In this document: positions 1 to 8,926 of the stretch, piece after piece
Position numbering within the stretch: position 1 is the first letter of the stretch
How the letters are laid out: each line of letters opens with the position of its first letter
DNA from: Pedobacter gandavensis
GTDB taxonomy: Bacteria; Bacteroidota; Bacteroidia; Sphingobacteriales; Sphingobacteriaceae
Direction: 5' to 3'
Length of the DNA stretch: 64,000 bases
Assembly: GCF_014172405.1 (NCBI RefSeq)
Contig: NZ_WNXC01000001.1
Span: 1,674,001 to 1,738,000, forward strand
Notes under the pieces: model-generated
The model's input: the letters and a program-made list of their open reading frames with translations, nothing else
Told to the model about the DNA's origin: nothing
Databases searched by the model: none
Translations under genes and position numbers: made by a program

Positions 1-1258
1 GGATCAGCGGATTGCCCGACTGCCTGGTTAATTCAATACACTTAGGTGTAAGGTCATTGCGCCAGGAAATAAGGGTCGCATCTTTAGGATAAGAAAACAG
101 GTATTTGCTAGCCGGCAGGCGGATGTTATCCAGCTCACACCACAGCAGTGGTAACTTTCCTTCTTCACGTACAAAGGACAGCATCTTTCCAAAGAAATAA
201 TTCATCAACGAGCTGTCTTTCTCATAGTTCAGGCGCTTCTTCAGCGACTGACACCTGTCGCATTTGGCCCAGTTTTCTTCAATAACAGATTCGTCTCCGC
301 CCAGATGGATCTGTTTGGAAGGAAAAACTGCTGCAAGCTCTCCGATAATGTTCTTGTACATTTCATAGACGGCGTCGTTGCTGGCGCAGAGCATAAGATT
401 CATGTTCTTACCAATAACCTTGGTGAGGGTATCCGTATGTTTACAGCCCAGCTGCGGATAAGCGGCTATAATAGCCGACGTATGTCCGGGTATATCTATT
501 TCGGGAATGATTTCAACGTTCCGATCGGCTGCATACCTGACCAGATCCCGTAATTGCTCCTGCGTATAAAAGCCGTTGTCCGGTCCCTTCATGCCCCCTT
601 TAGGGTTACGCCTGGCACCAATATCTGTGAGCATCGGATATTTCTTGATCTCAATTCGCCAGCCCTGATCATCCGTTAAATGAAGCTGCAAAACGTTATA
701 CTTGTATTTCGCCATCTGTGCTACAAATAACTTCACATCGTCTATTGGTAAAAAGTGACGTGCCGGGTCAAGCATCAACATTCTGCTAGCGATCCGGGGC
801 TGATCTTCAATAAGCAGTGCTGAAACCCGACGTTGCTTCGTATTAATAATGTCTCCCAATAATATCTGGTCCAATGTAGTGATCCCATAAAAGACGGCAC
901 CGCGGGTGGCGCCTGTAACAGAGATTCCCCTGTCCGAAATATTCAGAACATAATGTTCCCTGCCTTTTATAGAAGGAGTTATCTCCAGTTTTATTGCCTT
1001 GCCATTTTTTGCCGGACCTTTCTTTATAGATAGCGTAACGCCCATGCGTTCACGCAGCATTTTTTGCAGATATTCTGCTTCGAAGCTTAACGAATCCGAG
1101 CTTAGTTCAATATAAGTACCCTCTGCAATCGTAAATTTTCTTTGCATATCCTTTTGTACGATCTTATTCGGAAAGGGTATAAGTGCCGAAAGATTGTCCT
1201 GTGCAAATAGCGACGACTGAACAAGCAGGCAGATGAGCAGCGTAACCGCTTTGATCAT
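1..1258 (-). CDS. GH20 beta-N-acetylhexosaminidase, C-terminus cut by window edge
   Basis: The reading frame stays open from ATG at 1258 to base 1, about 419 codons. An N-terminal signal peptide ends near SSLFAQ, so the enzyme is exported. Residues about 25-150 look like the GH20b accessory domain, followed by the TIM barrel. The family motif HLGGDE is at residues 318-323, with the catalytic Asp-Glu pair at 322-323. GH20 enzymes release terminal GlcNAc or GalNAc by substrate-assisted catalysis, which fits trimming of glycoproteins or chitin fragments. It has the same orientation as the downstream-numbered sialidase operon but is separated from it by a terminator and a tRNA-flank repeat, so co-transcription is unlikely. 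The C-terminal end of the barrel lies outside the window. Confidence 0.93.
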   Translation of the reverse strand, partial: MIKAVTLLICLLVQSSLFAQDNLSALIPFPNKIVQKDMQRKFTIAEGTYIELSSDSLSFEAEYLQKMLRERMGVTLSIKKGPAKNGKAIKLEITPSIKGREHYVLNISDRGISVTGATRGAVFYGITTLDQILLGDIINTKQRRVSALLIEDQPRIASRMLMLDPARHFLPIDDVKLFVAQMAKYKYNVLQLHLTDDQGWRIEIKKYPMLTDIGARRNPKGGMKGPDNGFYTQEQLRDLVRYAADRNVEIIPEIDIPGHTSAIIAAYPQLGCKHTDTLTKVIGKNMNLMLCASNDAVYEMYKNIIGELAAVFPSKQIHLGGDESVIEENWAKCDRCQSLKKRLNYEKDSSLMNYFFGKMLSFVREEGKLPLLWCELDNIRLPASKYLFSYPKDATLISWRNDLTPKCIELTRQSGNPLI

Positions 1259-1761
1259 TTTATGTTTCGTTACGGCAACAAGATGTTCTTGGATGTCTAT
1301 ATGTGGTTTAGGTTTATCATTTTGATTTTGTACAAAAAGTTTTAATAAAAATCTCATAATTGTGGCTCTGTTATTTATTCAGTTTGTGGTTTATTGCAGC
1401 CTTGAAGGCAACGCTCAAATATATGCAATAGCATTATAGCTAGTGAATAATATTGTAACTTTTAAGATCATTTGATCTAAGCCCTTTCTTATCGCCAATC
1501 TTTCCATTTCTCTAGAGAAATTAGCTGCAGCTTGTTTTCCTATCTCATAAAAATTTCAGCATCTGGGACTATTCCGCGTTTGCTTAACTCTTTAACAGTT
1601 ATAATTCGCTGCTGTTGTTTAATACTCAATAATTTACATAAATTGTACGCATACAAGGAATAGCGATTATGTGTTGTTTTAGTGGTGCCCAAATTAGGTG
1701 CCATAAGAGCAAAAAAGATATAAAATACGGGATAAAGAGTGTTTAAAGTCGGTTTTTGTCG
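1259..1761. other. intergenic region, no gene supported
   Basis: This AT-rich stretch upstream of the GH20 gene holds only short frames. A minus-strand TATATTTG (reverse complement at 1416-1423) matches the Bacteroidota -7 consensus and could serve the GH20 gene with a leader of about 150 nt. No -33 element is seen at the usual distance. A 76-codon minus-strand frame (1540-1770) starts inside the tRNA-flank repeat and resembles nothing I recognise. Confidence 0.4.
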
Positions 1762-2013
1762 ATCCCCCACTCTCCGCCAAAATGGTAATCAAAACCATAC
1801 AAAAGCCTTTGAATCATAGATTCTAAGGCTTTGTCGTTTCCGGTAACCTCAAAACATCCTAAATTCGCATAGTTACGGTGAGTAATTCGGTGTTGAAGGT
1901 ATTTCACACATATTCAACTTAAAAAAATGCTTCTTCTAGATTTAAAAAAGAATTAGAGGAATAGTAAATGACTCCCTAATTTCGGCGAACAGCCTGTAAT
2001 GAAAAATCGTTAG
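1762..2013 (+). repeat. degenerate copy of tRNA-Ser 3' end and downstream flank (att-like)
   Basis: The 16 nt at 1762-1777 equal the last bases of tRNA-Ser at 62946-62961. They are followed by a similar block containing the same hairpin terminator (1801-1832), a GGTGAGTAATTCGGTG motif, and a closing block ending in CTGTAATGAAAAATCGTTAG (ends 2013). The right-hand counterpart is 62946-63261. Similarity stops abruptly just where a nuclease gene begins in the right copy. No tRNA body precedes it here. It looks like the end of a tRNA-targeting integrative element or a relic of one. Confidence 0.7.
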
Positions 2014-2057
2014 CATAAAGAGACATTTTGAAGCACATTTAAGCCCAGAAAAACCAT

Positions 2058-2089
2058 AAAAAACCGGGATTGAAGTATTCAATCCCGGT
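2058..2089 (-). terminator. intrinsic terminator of the sialidase operon
   Basis: A perfect 12-bp stem (ACCGGGATTGAA / TTCAATCCCGGT, 2063-2089) with a 3-nt loop is followed on the minus strand by six T residues. It lies about 60 bp after the MFS stop codon and closes the nine-gene minus-strand operon. Confidence 0.85.
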
Positions 2090-2152
2090 CAGTACCCAGT
2101 GCCGGAGTCATAACATGATTAAAATTTGATAAGCGGGTTCTGATATACCAAC

Positions 2153-3406
2153 TTATGATTTAACTTGTTCCATTTTTGCTTTAATCAGTAGTAATACCGC
2201 AGCACATAACAGCATAGAAACCGCTGCCAGTTTAAACATAATACTTAAATTGACATCAGCATCGCGCAATACCCCACTGACATAAATTCCAAGTCCACCA
2301 ACAATGCAAGAAAACATATTGAGCACTCCGTATCCCGTGGCCCTATAACGGCTATCTGAAATCATACATAATATGGGCATTAAATTCGTATCACTAAAAA
2401 CCCGGGTTAAAGCATATAGCATGAATCCTATTATAGCCAGGTATAACATTCCAGTACTTCCTGCAAAAAATACACCTGCTGCAGCAATACACAAGCCAAT
2501 GGCAGGAAGATAAATTCTTGCTAAAGGATTTGTTCTGCTCCAACGGTCGGATAGAAAACCTCCTACCAAAACGCCAATCATGGATACTGGATAAACATAT
2601 CCCGTTGCATACAAGCCTGCTGTTGCTTGAGACAAGTTAAAACTTTCCTGATAATAGGTTGGTAGCCATGCCATGATAATCCAGCCCACAATGCCGAGCA
2701 TACCCCAGAATATTAAAAGAAGAACAAAAGACCGTCTTTTAAATAAACCAAACACCCCCGACCAAAAATTCACCTTTTCTTCTATTTGCCCTGATTCTGA
2801 ATTTCTTTCTTTATCTGGCGAGTCCCGAAGAAAAAAGAGTAAAATGACTGCATATCCTACTCCAATTAAACCAAACACATTAAAAGCATCAGTCCATAAA
2901 TAACGTTCGGCAATCCAACCGCCTAGAAAGCCAAGGCTCTGTCCGAACATCACCCCCCCCATATGAAGGCCGGTGGCTAAAGACCTTGTACTTCCACGAT
3001 GATAATCTGTAATCATGGCCAATGCTGCAGGAATATAACAAGCTTCACTGATTCCCATCAATGCCCTGGTAGCCAGCAATTGTTCAAAACTGGTTACATG
3101 TGCAGTTAACCAGGTCACCAGTGACCACACGAAAAGGCTGACTATAATTACCCGGCTTCTATTAAATTTATCAGCCAGAAAGCCAGCAAAAGGACTTAAT
3201 AACCCATAAGTCCATAGAAAAACTGAAGTTAGTAATCCAAACTGTGCGTCGCTCATAGGCAATGCATGCGTTATAGATTCTCTCATCGTGGTAATCATGG
3301 TACGATCCAGATAATTTAAACAGCCAACCACACTAAGTAAGGCCACTATCTGCCAGCCTCCTGCCAAAGGCGGGTGGTAACTACTTTTAACGATACTAAT
3401 GCTCAT
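2153..3406 (-). CDS. MFS transporter, probable sialic acid/sugar acid importer
   Basis: A 417-residue protein with about 12 hydrophobic segments and major facilitator loop motifs: GFLADKFNRSR after helix 2 and GGFLSDRWSR at the equivalent position in the second half. It resembles the anion:cation symporter branch that includes hexuronate and sialic acid carriers (ExuT/NanT-like). Its start overlaps the end of the YhcH-type gene by 11 bp, so the two are translationally coupled. As last gene of the operon after SusC/SusD, sialidase and lyase, it is inferred to carry the released acid across the inner membrane. Substrate identity is not visible in the sequence. Confidence 0.85.
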   Translation of the reverse strand: MSISIVKSSYHPPLAGGWQIVALLSVVGCLNYLDRTMITTMRESITHALPMSDAQFGLLTSVFLWTYGLLSPFAGFLADKFNRSRVIIVSLFVWSLVTWLTAHVTSFEQLLATRALMGISEACYIPAALAMITDYHRGSTRSLATGLHMGGVMFGQSLGFLGGWIAERYLWTDAFNVFGLIGVGYAVILLFFLRDSPDKERNSESGQIEEKVNFWSGVFGLFKRRSFVLLLIFWGMLGIVGWIIMAWLPTYYQESFNLSQATAGLYATGYVYPVSMIGVLVGGFLSDRWSRTNPLARIYLPAIGLCIAAAGVFFAGSTGMLYLAIIGFMLYALTRVFSDTNLMPILCMISDSRYRATGYGVLNMFSCIVGGLGIYVSGVLRDADVNLSIMFKLAAVSMLLCAAVLLLIKAKMEQVKS

Positions 3407-3980
3407 GATTTTCTATTTTTATAACTAGTTTCTTCACATGAGTAGCAGTGTCAAGCCACACGCCGGGCTGGTGATAGTCGGCTGGAAAAAAAATAAAAAA
3501 TTCAGAGGGTTTTGCCTGATGATAATGGAGTTGATCTGCTTGATAAAATGCAACATCACGGCTTGCAACATAAGGCTCTTTCACTGAGGCATAAAGGGCT
3601 GACGTTACACCAATCTGTTCCTTTCCTTTAATGATGTATTGTAGGTCAATATATTTTTTATGAGATTCAATCTTGGTTTTAGTAGGCGCTTTTGTTTCAT
3701 ATTCACTAACTACCGCAAAGCACTTTTCTCCAGAAATGGGGTATTTTCCCGGTGCCATTTTCTCTAAATCATTTTCATTGATAAACTGAAAGCATTTGTC
3801 CCATAATTCTGTATTCTCGTTATATTGAATTTTAAACTCTTTTGCATTGATACTATGATGGGGTTGGATAGATAAGCTTTTTATAATTTGGTAGGTTTTC
3901 ATTTGTTTATTTTTTTGAGTAATACATCCCTGTATTCCAAACAGGATAAGCAATGCCAATAGAAAATGATGCTTAATCAT
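3396..3980 (-). CDS. YhcH/NanQ-type sugar anomerase with lipoprotein-like leader
   Basis: Residues 27-194 form a YhcH/YjgK/YiaL (DUF386) cupin-like domain with the family's EKCFAV, HKKYIDLQYI and FIFFPADYHQPG-type motifs and metal-binding His/Glu positions. In E. coli, YhcH is encoded with the sialic acid genes and acts as an anomerase that supplies the lyase with open-chain substrate. The annotated start adds a hydrophobic leader ending in a possible lipobox (FGIQGC at residues 14-19), which would anchor the protein outside the cytoplasm. An internal ATG at 3902 (MKTYQII) after an A-rich tract would give the usual cytoplasmic form of 168 residues. The sequence alone does not decide between them. 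Confidence 0.85.
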   Translation of the reverse strand: MIKHHFLLALLILFGIQGCITQKNKQMKTYQIIKSLSIQPHHSINAKEFKIQYNENTELWDKCFQFINENDLEKMAPGKYPISGEKCFAVVSEYETKAPTKTKIESHKKYIDLQYIIKGKEQIGVTSALYASVKEPYVASRDVAFYQADQLHYHQAKPSEFFIFFPADYHQPGVWLDTATHVKKLVIKIENHEH

Positions 3981-3982
3981 AA

Positions 3983-5074
3983 TTAATCGATTACTAAAGT
4001 GAACTGATCATATGGGGCTTTACGCCAGGCAAATTGTTTTGTAGTTGGCGAAAAGCCAAATAAAGGGGAATAAGTTCTTATTTTTATGGTTTTACCATCT
4101 GGTTGAAATTCAAGAAGACGTAACCACCCATCTCCGCCGTTTCCACTCATTCCACCACCTAAAGCCTGGGCATTGAACATCATTTGATGAACCTGTTTGC
4201 CTGCTATATTTTTATCTGTACGCAGTCCTACACTGTGTTCAAAATTCTCATCAGGAATTGCGAAATGACCGGATATGAGTAAGCGGATATTTTTAGAAGT
4301 ATACAACAGCTTATCCCATATTTGTTGTCCATCATTTGCGGGACTGATTTTATAATTTTCTTTTTCAATCCGCTTACCATCCCATGTTAAATAGGAATGT
4401 GTTAAAAATATCACTTTATGATTCGCGTATGTTGTTGAGGCGGCCAGTTCTTTGGCCCAGTTTAACACCTCATCGCGAGGGGCAAATTCGGAAGTAATGA
4501 TCAGTATCTTACCCCAATTCTCATTTTGCAATTCAAAAGCTGAATTTTCTAAAGTAGGCATGCCCTTACGGTTATTGCAAACACTGACCAAGGTCTTTTT
4601 CCATGCTGAATTTCGATCTACAGGAAAATATTTAGGAAAATTGGTGTGATCTGTTTCTGATCTGGTATAGCCATAATCATGGTTACCCGGAGAAATGATA
4701 TAGGGCACTTTATGGTCCAGTCTGCTGAAAGCTTTTGAAACAAATTCCCATTGGGCAGTGCTGCTGATGTTTGCATATCGTGGATATAATGGGATCAATG
4801 ATTCATTCTGGTCTACCAGATCCCCCGTACAGATTACGGCATTGATGTTTAGGTTTTCGATATTTTCGGCTACCCAAGCGGTCATGAGTTCAAAAACAGG
4901 TTGATTGTAATCATATTTCACATAGTTCTGAGGGTCTGGCAGAATGACCATAGAGAAGGAACCTTTACCTAGCAAATCTACCTGATCTGCTTTTTTTTGA
5001 GCAGATAGATCGGGAGAAAATAAGGCGGTACTGCTAAAGAAAATTAAGGCGAATAGTCTTTTTTTTATATTCAT
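3983..5074 (-). CDS. exported calcineurin-like metallophosphoesterase
   Basis: A 363-residue protein whose N-terminal signal peptide ends near DLSAQ. The dimetal phosphoesterase motifs appear in order: LPDPQNY, ICTGDLVD (GD), SPGNHDYG (GNHD), FLTHSYLTW and ISGHFAIP (GH). The active site therefore looks intact and periplasmic or surface-facing. It sits two bases from the YhcH-type gene and three from the isomerase gene inside the sialidase operon. Its role there is unclear; it could remove phosphate or phosphodiester substituents from glycans. That role is inferred from context only. Confidence 0.88.
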   Translation of the reverse strand: MNIKKRLFALIFFSSTALFSPDLSAQKKADQVDLLGKGSFSMVILPDPQNYVKYDYNQPVFELMTAWVAENIENLNINAVICTGDLVDQNESLIPLYPRYANISSTAQWEFVSKAFSRLDHKVPYIISPGNHDYGYTRSETDHTNFPKYFPVDRNSAWKKTLVSVCNNRKGMPTLENSAFELQNENWGKILIITSEFAPRDEVLNWAKELAASTTYANHKVIFLTHSYLTWDGKRIEKENYKISPANDGQQIWDKLLYTSKNIRLLISGHFAIPDENFEHSVGLRTDKNIAGKQVHQMMFNAQALGGGMSGNGGDGWLRLLEFQPDGKTIKIRTYSPLFGFSPTTKQFAWRKAPYDQFTLVID

Positions 5075-5077
5075 GGC

Positions 5078-5755
5078 TTATGCGTTTTTTTGGAATTTCA
5101 AGTATTCTGTACACAAGGTATAGGCAGGGGCTACATCTTCTTCAATTTCAGGAAAACGTCCGGCTTCCTCCCAAAAACGATTGTCTTTAGCATCATCATT
5201 CACCGTGGATACTTCTCCAACAATGCAATCGCCTTCTTCAGCCCAAAAAGAATGATATAACAGGGGTTCAAAGGTGATACTTTCTCCTACCTGTAAACGA
5301 ATAGTGTCACCAGGTATCACCTGTTTAGTGATACCATCCATTTGCACCCATATTTCATCCTGGGTAGGAGCTTCATTTTGATCTGAATGCCATAAGCGCA
5401 TACAAAGAACCCCACCGCCCCTGTTGATAATATCTTCTGTTTTATACCAGTGAAAATGTGCCGGCGTCACCTGCTCGTTGCGCACCAACATTATTTTTTC
5501 ACAATAGGTTTTCTTTCCACCTTCCAGATGACCATTTCTAATGGTAAAAAGGGTAAGGCCTTTGCTGTTAAAATCTCCTGAACCAAAATCGGTAAGGTCC
5601 CAGCCTAAGCCATTGTTGCGGATTTCGTTACACTCTTCTCCTTTTGTCTCCCATTCCTCGGGAGACCATCTTGCCCATGGGGGAAGAAAAAAATGCTGAC
5701 TTTCAAAAAACATTAAAGCGTCTTTTATGATTTGGTTGATTTCACTTCTTTTCAT
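5078..5755 (-). CDS. D-lyxose/mannose isomerase-type cupin (DUF1498)
   Basis: A 225-residue cytoplasmic protein starting MKRSEINQII, the characteristic opening of the DUF1498 sugar isomerase family, followed by LPPWARWSPEEW. The cupin metal site is visible: HFHWYKTEDIINRGGG provides two His and a Glu, and LLYHSFWAEEG a further His. Characterised members interconvert D-lyxose/D-xylulose and D-mannose/D-fructose with Mn2+. In this operon it stands where an N-acylmannosamine epimerase would be expected, which raises the possibility that the released ketoacid yields mannose rather than ManNAc. Activity is inferred from family membership. Confidence 0.85.
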   Translation of the reverse strand: MKRSEINQIIKDALMFFESQHFFLPPWARWSPEEWETKGEECNEIRNNGLGWDLTDFGSGDFNSKGLTLFTIRNGHLEGGKKTYCEKIMLVRNEQVTPAHFHWYKTEDIINRGGGVLCMRLWHSDQNEAPTQDEIWVQMDGITKQVIPGDTIRLQVGESITFEPLLYHSFWAEEGDCIVGEVSTVNDDAKDNRFWEEAGRFPEIEEDVAPAYTLCTEYLKFQKNA

Positions 5756-5770
5756 AACTTAATCTGGGTT

Positions 5771-7420
5771 TTATTTGGTTCTAAGGATTTCTTTAAGAGT
5801 AATTTGCTGAAAGGCCAGGTCTGCCTGACTGCTTTCGTAAACTACTCCTATGGTTTTCTGGTCTATTGAAGTGATGCAGGAATAGCCATTGCCATTATAC
5901 GCATCCAGTAAGATCCAGTGCGATTCCGGCCAGGTGTTACCATCGTCAAAACTCACTTTAAGTGTCATCTGATTCCGGCTAGTGGTAGAATTTGGATTTA
6001 GAAACAGTAGTAATTCCTTTTTCTTTCCATTTTCAACGTAGCTATGTTTATGCAGGCTGGCCATACAGGCTGGTTCTATCAAGGTTTTTCTTGAACTGGG
6101 ATGTTCTACCCAACTCTGACCAAGATCTTTACTTACGGCAACGGCACGTCCGTTACCTGCGGTTTTCCCCCTGTTACTCCGTTCACGCATGTTTAACATA
6201 ATAGACCCATCAGAAAGCTGAACAGCCATACATTCATTGGTATTGGTGTAAGCGGGATTACCTGTTTTCCAGGTTTCGCCACCATCTTTGCTCCAGGTGA
6301 TGGTTGAAAACTGTATTCCTTTTTCGTCCCTTCCTTCCGTGGGAAATACCAATGTACCATCTGTCAAAGTGATGCCGTGTCCTGGTGCAGGTGCCAGTAA
6401 CCACCAGGAATCTTTTTTTACCTGTCTGGTGATATTTTTAGGCGCTGACCATGTTAAACCGTCATCAGTACTTTTCACGATCAAAAACTGAGCAGATTGC
6501 TTCACATCGTAACCTGGTTGTGAACCAAAAGAACGCCATTGGTGATTCCATTGTGTACTACCCCCATTAAGACCTTCTACCCATTTCCCGTTATCAGGAT
6601 CAAGAATACCATGCATCCACAAGCCTATCACAAAAATGTCCCCTGTCTTTTCATCAACCAGGATATTAGCATCAGAAACACCATTGTATTTTTGCGGTAA
6701 TCCACCCCAGGTTTTCATATCCATAATTACCTGCTTAGGTTTCCAGGTGATTCCTCCATCTAAACTACGATTGAGACAGATATCCATATCTCCCTGTAAA
6801 TCCCTGTCACTCTCAATCCTACCGTCATAAATCGCTAACAATGTCCCTTTTTTGGAAGTAGTAATTCCAGGGATTCTCGAAGTATTTATCCCATCCTGCA
6901 TGTGTTGCCTGAGTGCTGATCCTAACCTTTGAAAGGAAGATTCCTGCACTGGAATACTTAGCTTGCCAAAATTGGTTGATAGCGAAAGGATATTTGCACG
7001 AAAACGGTTACTCAGATTTGTATTGTTTTTATACCGAACAGACAACCAGACAATTGTGGTGTCTTTAGTTGCAAGATATTTTGGTATAAAAGAGCTTACG
7101 CTTTTAGGATTAAGCAATGTCGCGATTTCAACTGGCCCTGGCTTTTGTCCTGAGCCATCGTCGAGTATTAAAGCCAAACTTTGAACAGCACTAATATTTG
7201 TCGTACCCTGCAAAGAAACATCCAGCTGATTGAAAACAAATGTCTTTAAGGACTTGTCTTTTATGAGTGTAAACTTTAACACAGGGTTGACCACTTTACC
7301 TGTCAGGACAGGTAAAGTGGGTTGTTCAACATTTACTTTTATCTGATTTTGCTGGGCATTTGAGTTTGTTGCTACATACACTCCGGCAATCGTAACTATA
7401 TATCTTATTAATTTTATCAT
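5771..7420 (-). CDS. secreted GH33 sialidase
   Basis: A 549-residue exported enzyme (signal peptide ending near NSNAQ). Residues about 25-160 form a beta-rich N-terminal domain like that of Bacteroides sialidases. The propeller starts with SRIPGI (first triad Arg at residue 182) and YDGRIESD, carrying the candidate acid/base Asp199. Five Asp boxes of the S-x-D-x-G-x-(T/S)-W type occur, for example SLDGGITW, STDDGLTW, SKDGGETW, SKDLGQSW and SFDDGNTW. GH33 enzymes cleave terminal sialic acids, and some act on KDN or Kdo. The YDGRIE sequence replaces the YDVRYN seen in well-known Neu5Ac sialidases, so specificity may differ. It lies between susD and the isomerase gene. Confidence 0.92.
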   Translation of the reverse strand: MIKLIRYIVTIAGVYVATNSNAQQNQIKVNVEQPTLPVLTGKVVNPVLKFTLIKDKSLKTFVFNQLDVSLQGTTNISAVQSLALILDDGSGQKPGPVEIATLLNPKSVSSFIPKYLATKDTTIVWLSVRYKNNTNLSNRFRANILSLSTNFGKLSIPVQESSFQRLGSALRQHMQDGINTSRIPGITTSKKGTLLAIYDGRIESDRDLQGDMDICLNRSLDGGITWKPKQVIMDMKTWGGLPQKYNGVSDANILVDEKTGDIFVIGLWMHGILDPDNGKWVEGLNGGSTQWNHQWRSFGSQPGYDVKQSAQFLIVKSTDDGLTWSAPKNITRQVKKDSWWLLAPAPGHGITLTDGTLVFPTEGRDEKGIQFSTITWSKDGGETWKTGNPAYTNTNECMAVQLSDGSIMLNMRERSNRGKTAGNGRAVAVSKDLGQSWVEHPSSRKTLIEPACMASLHKHSYVENGKKKELLLFLNPNSTTSRNQMTLKVSFDDGNTWPESHWILLDAYNGNGYSCITSIDQKTIGVVYESSQADLAFQQITLKEILRTK

Positions 7421-7425
7421 AATAA

Positions 7426-8889
7426 CTAGTTAAAACCTTCCGTTTGCTTAATATTTGGATTATTATTGATACTGGCGGAAGTAATTGGCCAAAGCAGGAT
7501 ATTGGTTTTTGTTTCCTTACCGATCAGTCCGGGAACACGTTGAAATGCAACGCCAAAGCGTACAAAGGCCCACCAGCTCTTGCCTTCTGCCACAAACTCT
7601 TTCAATGTTTCGTTAATAATCGCATTATCAATAGCCGTTTTACCTAAACCAGCAGGATAAAAATCAGGCACACCATAAGCCCGCTCTGCAATTCTATTTA
7701 AAGGAATCATAGCCTCCTGAGGTTTATCCAACGCATTTAATATTTCTGCCCTCATCAGGTAAGCTTCAGATAGCCGGTAAATGATGATATCAGAGGAAAA
7801 GAATCTGGTATTATTTACCCACTCACCTGACAATTTATTGATCCACCTATGCTTTTCAGTACCTTCCTGATAAATCATTACACTAGTTTTAGAACGCGTG
7901 TCACTGGCATTGGCGTAGATCAGGTTTTCATAGGCATCAGTTACACTAATGTATTGCTGTGCGCTTCCAATTTTAATCGGATTTTCTATCAATGCTTTGT
8001 TAATCACATATTGTGTTGGGATTAAATACAAGGATGGGTACCCACCAGTAAACTCATCTCTAAGCAAATTGATGGAGAAAATGATTTCCGGCCCCGATTC
8101 ATTAGCTACCCCGAAAACAGAGCTGAACGAAGGACTTAAGGAATAGCCACTAGTGAATACTTCATCAATGGCTTTATTTGCGATTTCAAGCGCTGAGTTT
8201 CCACCATTGAGTCTTTTGGCTTTCCATAGGTAGTAATCCGCTTTAAGCATATTTACTGATCCTTTAGAGGCCTTTTTCTTTTTATTAACACCTGGCGGCA
8301 TTAGGTTTACGGCCTGATTCACATCTGTTTCTACCTGAGCAAATACTTCTAACGCTGGTTTCCTGTAAGGCAACAGATCGTCTTGTTTATCTGATTCAAA
8401 ACCCGAAGTAACAACTGGTGCATCTCCCCATATTCGCGCAATCTGGAAATAGCAAAAAGCCCTCACGAAGTAAGCATTGGCCATCACTTCATTTTTCCCG
8501 GCATCAGAACTGAAACTGATACCTGGAGTATATTTAAGTATCAGATTACAATTGTTGATGGTGGTATAGAGGAGCGTCCAGTCTGTACCTTCATTGTCTC
8601 TGAAAATGGTGTTGTTGAAAATATTTACCTGTCCCACATCCGCGATTTTTCCTGGACCATATAATCCGGAACGGTAATCTCCCCAATTTGCGTAGTTGGC
8701 ACCTAATGCGGCACGAAGCTGTACATATATCCCATTTACAGCAGCCTCTGCATCGCCCTGGGATTTCCACATAGAGTTGGAGGAGATCTCGCTCTCCTGT
8801 GTAATGTCTAATGCTTTCTTGCAGGCGGTTAAGCTACTAAGTATGCATCCGCCGAAAAATAGAACAATGATGTAATGTCTTGTTTTCAT
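7426..8889 (-). CDS. SusD-like glycan-binding lipoprotein
   Basis: A 487-residue protein with a lipobox (SLTAC, Cys23) placing it on the outer membrane surface. It has the typical SusD/RagB layout: N-terminal WKSQGDAEAAVNGIY, then TPR-like helices (ANAYFVRAFCYFQIARIWG), and C-terminal SEAYLMRAEILNAL and EFVAEGKSWW segments. SusD proteins form the lid of the SusC channel and bind oligosaccharides. It is encoded directly after its SusC partner (37-bp gap) and just before the sialidase, so sialylated or related ketoacid-bearing glycans are the inferred ligand. Confidence 0.95.
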   Translation of the reverse strand: MKTRHYIIVLFFGGCILSSLTACKKALDITQESEISSNSMWKSQGDAEAAVNGIYVQLRAALGANYANWGDYRSGLYGPGKIADVGQVNIFNNTIFRDNEGTDWTLLYTTINNCNLILKYTPGISFSSDAGKNEVMANAYFVRAFCYFQIARIWGDAPVVTSGFESDKQDDLLPYRKPALEVFAQVETDVNQAVNLMPPGVNKKKKASKGSVNMLKADYYLWKAKRLNGGNSALEIANKAIDEVFTSGYSLSPSFSSVFGVANESGPEIIFSINLLRDEFTGGYPSLYLIPTQYVINKALIENPIKIGSAQQYISVTDAYENLIYANASDTRSKTSVMIYQEGTEKHRWINKLSGEWVNNTRFFSSDIIIYRLSEAYLMRAEILNALDKPQEAMIPLNRIAERAYGVPDFYPAGLGKTAIDNAIINETLKEFVAEGKSWWAFVRFGVAFQRVPGLIGKETKTNILLWPITSASINNNPNIKQTEGFN

Positions 8890-8926
8890 TTTAGTTTCTT
8901 AAATGATAAATATTCTTACCAACTAT

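Noticed and set aside
1540..1770. 76-codon minus-strand frame upstream of the sialidase operon
   Set aside because: It begins inside the tRNA-flank repeat, has no promoter or start context and no recognisable protein features.
1762..1777. A second tRNA-Ser gene at the left repeat
   Set aside because: Only the last 16 nt of the tRNA sequence are present; there is no anticodon or D arm before them.
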